Position numbers and translations under genes: made by a program
Shown here: positions 38,730 to 49,922 of the stretch, piece after piece
How the letters are laid out: the number at the start of each line of letters is the position of its first letter
Numbering within the stretch: position 1 is the first letter of the stretch
Source: Diprion similis
Taxonomy: Eukaryota > Arthropoda > Insecta > Hymenoptera > Diprionidae
DNA: 64,000 nt
Assembly: GCF_021155765.1 (NCBI RefSeq)
Contig: NC_060110.1
Location: 7,315,501-7,379,500, forward strand
Reading direction: 5' to 3'
Notes under the pieces: generated by a model
Told to the model about the DNA's origin: nothing
Databases searched by the model: none
What the model saw: only the letters and a program-made list of their open reading frames with translations

Positions 38730-40121
38730 TACGAATCCGTCTAATCATGCGAGTCGAACGCTGGCGGTTTCGACAGTAATAAACTTAGTATTTATTTGGT
38801 TTATCTACACCCGCACAGAGCAGGATGCTCTTTATATATCCGAGAGGTTATGTCCAGTTACATCATTTCACAGCTGATATTAGGCACTACCGGCACTACC
38901 ACGTAAGTCCGTGGGCACCTTAGAGGATGTACAGTATTGTCGCAGCCAATCGCGTTCGAGTACAATTTAGAAGCAGCCAATCAGGTCTTCAGTATGGGAA
39001 GCCGCGTGCATTGGTTAAACAAAGATAGGAACATCTCCGTATTAGTGAGAGAGAGAGAGAGAGAGATGGAGTACTACCTACTCTATCTCTTTTTCGGCCG
39101 ATGAACTGCGAGTATCTGAGAAAGACAGAGTCCATACAATTCTCTATCTTGCTCGGCGAAACTCTCCCGGGCATCGCTGCGTTACGCCGTGCGTTCCAGT
39201 ATCATTTCAGTGGGCAGCCCTCAATAGAAATCAACTCTAAGAATTGAACTCACAGATTCGTATATTCAACTAGGGTTATCTATCGATTGGATTGGCGCCT
39301 CAATTGTTGAAAAATATTCCGTACAGTGTCGCCAGCAGGTGGCTCAAGAGGTGGCGCCACCGTCGATTGAGGACGTAATTGTCGATTCCCTGAACTGAAT
39401 GAACCGAATCAAGAGACGAATATTCATTCACTGCCCTTCGTTTGAAATTAGTTCATCGTTCATTCTCTTTTGTAATTTACTTGTCACGATGTTGTATGCA
39501 TGGATTCTACGAGATTAATGAAAAAGGTAGAATAAGTAGAAGCAGATTTGCAGGATTTGTATAAAAATTGTATTTCAGCTTGAAACATATATTGGGTGAA
39601 TAATTTAATCGTCGATTAGAAACTGTTCCGTAAATCTGAGATTTAAATCGTATAGGGTGATTTCCCAGAATTTAAAAAAGATAGCACGAGATGGTGTAAA
39701 GGCTGCGCGCCGAAGATACTTTACTGGCGTATACGAGACGCTACTTTACTTGTTGGTAAAGTAAATTCTGTTTTGGAGATGAAGATAAAGTGCCTTCGAC
39801 GTGCGATCGCTGACAGAGAAAACTCATGGAAAATAAAACCTTGATCTTCATGAATATCGATTTTTGACATTAAGACTATATCTCCTTAAATAATTCGATA
39901 AGCAATAAAATTCATCGTCAGTCTCAACTGCACACGATTATCCAATCGTCGTCTCAAATGGTCTTTCATATTTTAAATATTTATCATATTTCGACATTTT
40001 CATGCGTCTTATTTGCAGAAAACCATTTCGTTTTCACCGGAAAACGTACAGGGCCAGCTTATCGAATAAATGTGTTGGCTATCGAATAGATGATTTATGA
40101 GTTCCTTAATCGGCGTGTTTA
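38730..40121. other. Spacer between FASTKD paralogue B and the Tret1-like gene; includes (GA)10
   Basis: This spacer is the paralogue of 687-1844. It contains a (GA)10 microsatellite at 39047-39066; the matching place in the other copy, near 887, has only a short AGTGAGAGAAAG. Extra blocks at about 38880-39030 and 39350-39400 are absent from the other copy. No coding exon is seen. Confidence 0.7.
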
Positions 40122-41874
40122 TCAGTCGTTGAGTGTTCTCTGAATCTCTAAAAGGGTTTTGCCTTTGGTCTCAGGGAGCAACCGCGAGAGGAGGGCGGTA
40201 CCGAGCCATATCGAGATCATGAAAAAAAAAAACGGAATCGAATGTCCGAGGCCCCAGCTCTTAACTACTACTAAATAATACTTGATGGTAAAAATACTCA
40301 TGGTACTGCCGAATACCGATATAATGCAGATAGCCAGTGCCTTGATGTCAGTGGCAAATATTTCAGTTACTATGACACCCTGTACGACACCCAAACCGAC
40401 AGTTTGCACAACGACAAAAATATACACAGTGCAGAATGGAATCACAGAGAATCCTGTTACGTCAATTTTCATATGCTCTAGGAGATAAAAGTAAGAGGCG
40501 ATGATACAGAGACAAATACCGCTTAATACCCCTGAGATTATGACGAGCTGTCTGCGGCCATATCTGGTGACCGTACCGAGTCCCACCACGCCGCAAATCG
40601 ATTGAAGTACGACAAACATCGTCGTACTTATGCCCGGTGTAATGGGAGACCGCATATCCCCGAACATAATATGGCCGTAAGTGACGAATTTACCCAGACC
40701 GGAGAACAGTTGCATCAGGTTGAATATGATGACGATGGAAAAGGCTTTCACGTTGCCGCGTACCGTGAAGAGCCGAACGAAAGCGTCGCTCCACTTGTTC
40801 GGATTCACTTCGCTACTCGTTTTCTCTTCGCTACTGTTTTTCTTCACCTTCGCCAGAGTCTTTCCCTTCTCGCGGACGGTAGTTTTGATCATCTCAAGCT
40901 CATCCGAGACGTCTGGTTTGCCCCGGAGCTTTTCGAGTGCAGCTTCAGCCTGATCCACCTTGTTGACCATAACGAGGAAGTAGGGCGACTCGGGGATGAC
41001 CCAGAAGGAAATCAGGAGGCAGATTGCCACGGCCATGCACACGCCTGCCGTGATTCGGACCCCGAGATACGGCGCCACCGCGAACATGAAGACATTGCCA
41101 AAATTGTACGTAATGCCGCCGACCGTTGACAGGGGTCCGCGCAAGTTCGTCGAGAGAATTTCCCCCTTGTACATGGGAATCGAGTAAAGTATCAAGCCCG
41201 ATGCGAATCCGGCGAGTGCTCTTGCCGCGATCAGAACCTGCATAGTCAAGACAGAAATACTATCATGTTGCTTGACCTAGAAAAATTGACATTATTCACA
41301 TAGAGTGCGTAAGCCATGTTGGACACAGCCGCTTTGGGAGACGAAAATCTGACAAAGCTTTCGCATACACGTTGGGATGCTCAGTCTGCTAAATTTCAAC
41401 GTTTACTCTCGGTATAATGTAAAATACACGATATCGCAAGTAGGTAATACTAACCGTAACGTGTTCAGCGATGAGAATCAAGCCCCAGCTAACCGTCATT
41501 GGGACCATGGAAAGCAGGAGGCTATTTCTTCGGCCAATCCTGTCTACGGTGAGAACGGAGAATATCGGAGAGAGTGCGTGGCCGACTGAGGGCGCGGCTG
41601 ACAGGGTCGACGCATCATCGACACTCAACGAGATCCGCGAATCCGGTGCCCCGAATTCGACTAAACTCGGCGAATTCCATCCTTGCACGCTACCGACGCA
41701 GGCCGTGCTGATCGCGCCTGGTAATTATAACACGATTATCAGGAGGTTGTAGGTGACCAATTTACTGTACGTCAGACTTGAAGATTACCACGCACAGAAC
41801 AACGCGCAGAGATACTCCCATTTGTGCGAGCCCTCCGGAGAAGAGTATTCGGCCTTTTTGACGTCTTTGGCCAT
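40122..41874 (-). CDS. Facilitated trehalose transporter Tret1-like (SLC2/MFS sugar porter), intact
   Basis: Three exons: 41796-41874 (79 nt), 41455-41717 (263 nt) and 40122-41237, giving about 485 residues. The first exon gives MAKDVKKAEYSSPEGSHKWEYL, a cytosolic leader with the PEGS..WEYL block common to the cluster. Exon 2 encodes TM1-TM2 and the loop VDRIGRR. Exon 3 starts VLIAARALAG and carries PESPYFL after TM6, YGRR in the TM8-9 loop, EIFATDIKAL after TM10 and PETKGKT at the C terminus, all sugar-porter marks. The TM7 position that is QQxSG in classic porters reads MQLFSG here. The central loop is longer than in its neighbours, with a Lys/Glu/Ser-rich stretch near residues 245-270. The family carries trehalose or other sugars across the plasma membrane; the substrate of this copy is not known. 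Confidence 0.88.
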
Positions 41875-42953
41875 TCTCGTGTGATATTTGATAACTCCAA
41901 TTGCGGAGTACGGATCCGGTGCACCTCTTCGAGTCACTGCCTGGTTTGTCACAGTATATATGGATACAGCTTGTTTTATGCAGATGCTGTTATGCCGCAG
42001 CAGCTAGCTACATGTGATAAGATTGTAATGTGTAATGAGCTCTGCTCTTGGAATTTATAGCACGATCATACTGGAATTAATGGATTCCTCACGTTCGAAT
42101 CGTAATGTATAGTTTAGGGTTCCGGGTACTTTTGAGGGGATTTCATTTGCTTCGAATCGCAATTTCCGTATCGTAGGTGATACTTAGATTGGGAAGAAGA
42201 ATGTGGCGCAGTGACATTTGGTTGCGGAATAATGCGTTACTTTAAGTGGGCCATACTTTGTTTTGAAAGACCTCTTTCGGTGTATTTTTAAGTTTTCCGT
42301 AATTCCGTTATTTGTGTTTTTGACCTGAAACAACTTGCTGATAGCCTGCAGTTCTCGCGATTATATTATTTAGTCACGTCTTCACGTTCGCTCCCAATAC
42401 TGCCGGTTTTTGGTGAAATGTCCCGGCGTGATGGTTTGCAGGTAGGACCAGGCAACTCTAGTTACATCGAACGTACGTACTGCCTGTAATATCTATACAT
42501 GAATTCGTATTTTATTACATTTGCGTTAAATAAGGAATTGAAATGAGGCGCGAGGAAGTTCAGGGTAAAAATTACTCTCAAGTTTATTATAAAAGAAACT
42601 GTAGGAAAAAATAGCAGACAATTATATTCCTGTTTCCAGTGAATATTTGAGTTTCAATTTCTCATCACATGCTTTTGTTATCTATCCAAAAATACATTTT
42701 ACATTGTCAAAAACCAACACACGGCTGATGTAGTCTTATCTGGAATCAACTTGTTTGAATTGCTATAAGAAGGATTCCTTTACTAATGAGCTGAATGACG
42801 AGCGATGTCTTACAACAATAAGAAATTGAAAGAAATCGGTTTATGTCAAATACTTTTTAAATTAATACTTACGATATCGATGTCACGTGAAATTTGACAT
42901 TTGGCTTGGAGCATATGACGGTACCATCCATTTGAACTTAAACTTAGCGTTGA
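41875..42953. other. Intergenic DNA within the transporter cluster
   Basis: This is the upstream region of the intact transporter and the downstream region of the broken one. It is AT-rich, with no exon, RNA gene or clear repeat. A promoter for the gene at 40122-41874 should lie just above 41874, but no TATA box can be assigned with confidence. Confidence 0.5.
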
Positions 42954-45050
42954 TCAGGTGTTCAGGATCTTTTGGATTTCGAGTATGGTTTTGCCCTTCG
43001 TTTCGGGAAACAAATACGCAATGAGGGTCGTGCAGAGCCACGTCACTATCGCGTAGATGAAGAACGTGGCCGAATATCCGAAGCCCCAGGACTTGGCCAT
43101 TAAGAAGTGCTGCCGTGGTATGTTCCATCACGAAGAAATGGGGATGATGGTAAGTAAAAATCCGTACAACGCGCCTGCGCTCAATACGAAGATCCTACGT
43201 CCAGCCTTCTCCACGTAAAAGGCGGCAAGAATAGAAGAAATCAGCTGAAGTAGATTAAATGATATTGTACTTGTTTGCACATCGATACCAGCGTTCATGT
43301 CCGTGAATATCTCGTGGCAGTATTGAACGAGAGAACCAAATCCGCAGCAGTGCGACATCATCCCGAGCGTCATTGTGATTATCAACGCTTTGAGGTTTCC
43401 ACGGATGGTGAAAAGTCGCTCGAGAGTGTTCAGCATCCCCGATTCTATTTCACTCTTTTCGGTATCATTGCTTGCCAGCAGAGACTTTCCCTTCTCGCGG
43501 AGGGTGTTCTAGACCAGTTCAATCTCGTCCGAGACGTCCGTTTTGCACCTGAGTTTTTCGAGCGCAGATTCAGCTTGATCCGTCCTGCCGACCATCAAGA
43601 GGAAGTACGGTGACTCGGGCATGAACCAGAAGGCAATCAGGAAGGTCATCGCCACGGTCGGGCAAATGCTTCCAGTTATTCGAATGCCGTGGTCCAGAGC
43701 CAGTACGAACATGAAGAGCTTCCCAAGGTCGTATGCACCTGTAGTTATGCACGTCAAGGATCCCCGCAGCTTCGTCGATAAAACCTCCCCCAAGTACGTC
43801 GGATAGATGCACATCATCGGGCCCATGGAGAAACCAGCTATCACTCTTGCTGCAATGAGTACCTGCGGTATAAGAGAAATGGCGTGTGTAATCATGTATG
43901 TACATAAAGATCGAAACGTTCAACCGAACGAATATTGCGAGGATAAAATGTCACACTCGTTCTAATTTAAATAATTTGGGGCGTCTGCCGGTGATTTCAA
44001 AATATCGCCACAATGATTTGGATGCATATTTTCGAAATTTGACATTACTTCGAGTGAAATGAGCGTGATATATTCAACTTCCCGGTTCTATGTTTTCAGA
44101 GAAAAAAGGAAGTTATTGTAATCACTCTGAAGATGACAATTTTAGTTTTCAATAGATCTCCACGTTTTGAAGTTTAGGGAATCACCTTGAACCACTTTCA
44201 AATGGACGTCTGTGTGTGTGTATGTGATCAATTTTTTTGACCCACCATATCTCAAGAACGAGTTACCAATCGACGCAGCTTTTCCAAACTTCGCACTGAT
44301 TAAATCTTGGCTTTGATCTTTTAATTAATTTTTCAATTATTCAAATAACAAAAATTCCGAAAAATCAAATAAAAATAATATTTTGAAAATAGATAAATGG
44401 ATTTGAATAAAAATTGGGTCCGTAAGGTGTTTTGGGTTGCTCATGACGAATCTAAGGTCATATTTGCATAATTCAAATTTGGCGTGTTCGGTGAACTGAA
44501 TTTTTTTTTTAAATTTGGACTTTTATAAAAATTGGTACCCGTTGGTTTGTTGGGTAGCTGATCATGAATGTGAAGTGAGATTGCGAAATCAAAAATGGCG
44601 ATTCAATATGGTGTAAAGAAAATCTAAAAATAATTCAATTTTGGCAGAAATTGATTTTTTGGGTAACCGATAACGAATCCGAGGTCAGACTCACCAAAAT
44701 TATAATGTTGGATCCATTATAGTGGTTCCAAATAAAGAAAAAATCGTCATATTTCCATGTAATATGGTATATGGTATCCGGAAGCTTCAAAATCGTTAAT
44801 CACGAATCTGAATTCGTGTTTCGGAATTCGAATTGAACGTTATTCGTTTTTTTTCCTTATGAACTTGGAACCTCTAGTTTGAGAGCGGGCAGTTCAGTAA
44901 CGGAATTTTTCCTAGGATAGTTGGCGTTCATCGGTCAGTTTCGAACCTTCCTACCGATGCGTTGCACTTATAAGTTAAAGCAATGAGGTATTCCCAGGTC
45001 CGCGAGCCTTCGTGAGACGCGTATTTTCCTCTTTCAGCGTCTTTTCCTAT
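42954..45050 (-). pseudogene. Tret1-like transporter pseudogene with several lesions
   Basis: The exon 3 relic covers 42954-43862 (starting VLIAARVIAG, ending in PETKGKTILEIQ). It is interrupted by TAG at 43509-43511 and TGA at 43128-43130. About 200 bp are missing at the second stop, removing helices 8-10 and the EIFATDIKAL loop. The exon 1 relic is at 44972-45050 and keeps the 79-nt length and the block EGSRTWEYL, but its start codon is ATA and the splice donor is AT instead of GT. Exon 2 is absent; the space between (43900-44970) instead holds a degenerate repeat at 44400-44840. The lesions are independent and point to a dead gene. Confidence 0.9.
44400..44840. repeat. Degenerate tandem module, about 115-bp step
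   Basis: Three to four diverged copies of a module read roughly GGGT.GCTGAT.ACGAATC followed by GAGGTCAG and an AAAATGGCG-like tail. The cores are at about 44435, 44549 and 44661, with a weaker one at about 44790. The same module occurs twice in opposite directions inside the element at 51060-51653, so this is probably the interior of a related mobile element without its ends. Confidence 0.6.
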
Positions 45051-48000
45051 TTTCGACGGTCTCGTATTTGAATCGTCGCACGAGTTCGCAACTTCAATGT
45101 TGACTCAACCAGAGTACCCGGGCATTATCTTGAATAACTTGCTTTATTTGCAAAATTTATACATTATGAAAGATGACCTTCCGAAAAAAATTATAACGTT
45201 TACCCACCCATCAAGCTCAGTGGATTCTTAATTTTTTGCGTTTCATTCACTAAATAAAGCACACCGTTTACCGTCTTAGAAGCCGGATATTGGTTTTCTG
45301 GGAATAAAAAAAGCACTCGTAGACTTGTCTCGCGAAAACAGTGATATACTCATAACACAACAAAACGACACAGAGCTGACTTATTGTCTTCTGCGAGTCA
45401 AAATAAAGCTGATCGCACTAACGTGCATAACTCGTAAGCCAAAATTACATCGAATTGGAAATTTTCGATAAAAGAAGTGGAATTAAATATTTTCAAACTA
45501 AGTATAGTGAATTCACAAGCAGTCGCAGAATGAGAAAGAAGTGATAAAGTTTAAAAATTTCGAATTATGGTGCCGATTACTTACAATTACAGACTATATA
45601 TTTATGCAAAAGAAAAATATAACTCCTGTTCTTTGCCATCGCAATAATTTGGGCACCTGTATGACAAATTACACGCAACGCATGTGTGCCGGTGTTATCT
45701 TTATGAATTGAGATTAACTGGGTGATTTTTGTACACATGTTTACCTTTCTGACGCGGTACTCACTGTGTGATTTACGCCACGTGGGCGCACACGCTACTG
45801 TTTCAATTCATCTATTTTCTGACAAACAACTATGGTCGTAAGGGGCAACCTTACTTAGGCAAACATGGAAATCTCGATCTAGCAGCATAATTCTACCATG
45901 ATCCCTATGAAAAACAGAGAGACAATCTCGTTGTCGCATGTCGTGTTGAGATGATAAACGAAAATCGAGTTTCCCAAGAAAGCGAGAAATATTGTTCAAA
46001 CGGGTTCGCCAATTTCTGCAGTCAAGTGTCTTGCAGGTAACAAAAGTCGTTTCGACGAGATTCCGTGTGGATTTCTAGAGCCGAAAAAGTGAGGAAAAAT
46101 TTAATTGATACCTCTGTCTCCGATTGTGAGAATAAGAAAAATACGAGTCCCTTTAGGGGGTGCAGGATGTCGTCCTTTGAAATTTATTTGGTATTCACAC
46201 TGATAACAAAGCGGTCCAAAGGCTGTCCGTGCCACGCTTATACATACATAGACGTACGTTACATAGCCATCGAGACGCAGATATAGATCGCGGATCTTTC
46301 GTCGTTGCCGAACTTCTCTCCATAGAGCTGACCCAGTTTGTTCAGTTGAACTCCCCGTATTCTTACCGCGTAAAGTTGCTCACTCCCAGGTTACTTGGCG
46401 ACAAATAGGAATTACCTGTAATTGTCTTAGTTCAACGTTAGTTTCACCCAACCGAAGGAGTGCCTTTCGTTAACCGAATTTATTCATCTCCCACTCGAAC
46501 ATGCCCTGCAGATTCGAAATTCGAAGACCAGTCTTGCCTAAATTTCTTGATTACATAAAAAAATATCATACTCAAGCTGAAGTAACAGTGAAGGGTCACG
46601 AAATGGCACAGGACAACTTCCACAACGAGATTTTGACATATTATCGGCAAAAACTCACTCCAATGTCGATTACTGCTATTTTCATGCCTACCATCGGTCG
46701 ACCCGTCATGCAGGACTTTAAATATTGTATCGCGGAAGCATTTGCATTCATACCGATTACGACAACACACCGGCTATAAAACAATAATCGTTGACTGAAA
46801 ATGTAATCTTTTCTCGTCGTTAACATGTCTCAATCGATATTGTGCAGATTTATCTGTATAGAAGTAATTTTGCATTTTCATTTCGAACAACGTCACCTTG
46901 GAGTGAGAATTACGTAGTTCACGAGACAATTATTACAGCATGTAACGTTTTTCTTTGAATATTTAGTTTACTTTGAGTGTATAATCTTCGCAAAACATGT
47001 GGTAGTTGAAAAAAATTACCAGCATAATTTGAGAAATATTTTGGAGAAATAGAACTTTTTCGGGGAAAATATCGAAACCAAATATTCAATATTTTTTTTC
47101 TATGTAACAAATGTCCATTCGGTGAAACGTTGGAACGCGGTTCTCCTTATTCGCGCCCAAGAATGTGTTAAAATTTTATTCGTACAAATCAGCTAGTTCC
47201 ATTGCGTAACCTTTCCTCATTAGCCGCAAAATCTGGAAACAATTGTCGAACCTGTACTAATATATCATGTGATGGCATGATTATTATCGACAGAATCGAT
47301 GATTGTCGATAGAATTTACAGTTTTGCACGCGGTATACTGCTCGCTGAAAATTAGGTATTTTATTCGTACACACCCTTGCTTATTTTTCCTTTGAACAAT
47401 TAACAATCGCGTTCTGGCACTGATTCGTGTAACATGCATTCTCCGTCAGCGTTATTCCCACGCAGGGACGTGCAGCATAAATATGGCGAAGAATTGGACG
47501 GTGCTGCAGGTGAATCGGCTGCGTGCAATTAGAGTCAAATTACTCAATCCGATGGTAATCCGTTGAGTTATGAGCACGGACGTTGTGCCTGCTTCATAGA
47601 GTTCTGGCGGCGGTATGCCTCGCGATCACGCCAACCACCGGCATAAATATCTCACGGATCGTACATCGGTACATTCAGCACTGTGTTCTCCGTGTGTTAT
47701 CATTTCTTACGGACTGCGAACACGCCACACGGTGCAGGAGAATTTGAAAACGGAATTTTGACCCTTAGCCTTAGTACGTCGCGGACACGTTTCATACGGT
47801 CTTATTTGACGTCGTTCTACAACGTGTCCAGACAAAGGCGTAAATTCTTTCTGATTGGTTATGCCATTTTCTGCGACATAGGTAACCGGGACAGAATGGC
47901 TTGACAATGCCTTCCAAAATATCACCCACCTCCGTGATATTAGCTTACAAGTCTTATTGGTTCCAGCGCACCATCTGCACAGTTGCATGAACATGTCGAC

Positions 48001-49922
48001 CAGATTTCACCGCTCTTTTTGAGTATTCTGAATGTTATTGTACTTCTTGGATTCGAGGTCCGTCTTATTGTTCGGTTGAAGACGACGAAGAATACGAGAC
48101 ACCATCTAGTAGGAGACATAAAAATACCGAGCCAATTACATCGTTGCATTCAACTGTGGAAGTAGGTATCGGATCAACTTGACGTGAAAAAATAACGGTC
48201 CAACGGCTTGCACCAGCCATGAAGTAAGAGAGAAGAAGACGAAATTCAAGCCTGCGTGCCAGAAAAAATTGGGCCCACTTTAGGGCTTAAAGACGCAGAG
48301 TTAGTAGTACCGATTTCCTTCACTCGCCGCGCACAACACCTGGTCTTCACTTAATAATCATAATATTTGAACGACCAGAGTTTCGTCTCCTTCTCTCTTA
48401 CTTCCCAGCACCATTGACCTCTCGTTTTCTCCGCCATTTTCGTCGCATCCGAATATACTGAAAAAGGGACATTCAACGTAGCGAAAAATCCCTGAAACAT
48501 CCAAAATGCTTATCTGTGTAAACGAGAGATATGTCCTTCGAGGCAGGTGCAACGGGGGAACAAAAGTGAGGCCAAAGTTGCGGTCGGGGCCGCGGTTTGA
48601 GATTGAGTAGGAGATTAATTCGCGATATAAAGTAAGATAAGTGGTCCGTGTCGGGGTCTGCAGATCGTAAGTACTCCGGGGGCGATATCTAGGATCGCAA
48701 AACTAATTTCAGCCTCTAATGGTTCTGCCAATAGCAATTTCTGCAAGACTGAATAGCGTTTCTCAGCTGTTAAGTCGGGAAACTTTTATACTATACGCTC
48801 TAGCCGAGTCTGCGCTCGACGGATTTAGAGCTTCGCGGGCCTATTTCGTTGATGCATTTATTTCAGGGCAATAAATGGGGAAAATTTTTGTTCCCTCTAC
48901 CTTCTTCTCACTATACTTTTCTCCTCTTTTTTAACAGACTTCGGGCGCGGACTGTGTATAAAAAACAACCCGGAAATGGCGAGGCAAGCTGTAAAAGTAG
49001 CACAGGGCCGTCGGAACGCTTAGCGTTCTGTTTTACGGCGTCACGTTTCGCCGAGTTATGGGTTAACTAGCTTGGGAAGCCCGGAGCACTCGAAACTATA
49101 TATCCCTGCTCGCTGTTTTGATCGAGAGGTTTCTAGTGGGCTGAGGTTTTCGGCGAAAACGATGCTTGCTACCTACCCGTTCCATGCTCGAGACAGCGTT
49201 CATCCTCCAGCAATATCTCCGCCATCTCCAACCGCTGTTCTGAATTTCGACCTTTTTCTCCTCACTGTGCGGATTCCTCCACGCGCCTACACAGTGGAAG
49301 ACCGAGTACCTCGAAAATAATGCAAAGCGATGTCGTACTCTATGGGAATTCACAGCGTGCTTTCAGGCCGAATGAACCAATGGCTCGTTGTTAACATCGA
49401 CGATGAATTTTGAAATTCTTTCCGCTATTTCAGCTGTGTTAGCAGATGTGCGCTTTGAGGTAAGTGAGCAAACAGGAAGAATTTTAGGAAGAGGACTCAG
49501 GTATTAAGAAAATAAAAATAGAGAGGCGGACAGGCATCAAGTTTATTGAAAATAAAAAAAAAAGAGTCAACTCACAAGGAGAGTAACATGCGTCGGGATC
49601 ATGGATCCTGATTAAACTTCTGTGGTCGTTTCCTTGACCTAAAATATATAGTTTCCAGTGATGTGTAATTTCATCTAATTCGCCGCTCTTCACTCCGGTC
49701 ACAAACGCTTGTATTAACAGTTTTATGAATGGAGTAACGTCAAAGAAACGTTAATTCGCATTGTCCATTTCAATCATAGGATATCATAGATTGAAGTGTG
49801 AACAAATATATTATTTCAGAGCAATAGTGAATTACGAATTACGATTTCTAGACGTACAACTGGTCTATTGCGAAACAAGGAGAATTGCTTCGGTTACTTT
49901 TATTTGTCATTTATAGAGTGGA
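45051..49922. other. Intergenic DNA, no gene recognised
   Basis: A 4.9-kb stretch with only short frames on both strands, none with a known domain, codon bias or convincing splice sites. It separates the transporter pseudogene from the next intact copy. Regulatory sequence or unrecognised UTR exons may be present, but nothing specific can be supported. Confidence 0.45.
49899..49904 (-). terminator. Poly(A) signal candidate for the transporter at 49923-52133
   Basis: AATAAA on the minus strand, 19 nt past the stop codon. If it is the real signal, the 3' UTR is very short. Confidence 0.4.

Noticed and set aside
40602-41129. Plus-strand frame of 175 codons, and similar ones at 53844-54416 and 57346-57837
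   Set aside because: They are exact antisense shadows of transporter exon 3 and have no family of their own.
41725-41727. In-frame TAA before TM1 of the transporter at 40122-41874, seemingly a disabling stop
   Set aside because: It lies just 5' of the splice acceptor at 41718-41719. The 79-nt and 263-nt exon model, shared by four complete copies, places the stop in intron 1.
46501-46779. 92-codon plus-strand frame and its 96-codon antisense partner
   Set aside because: Both strands are open over the same bases, neither shows a motif, and no exon context exists.
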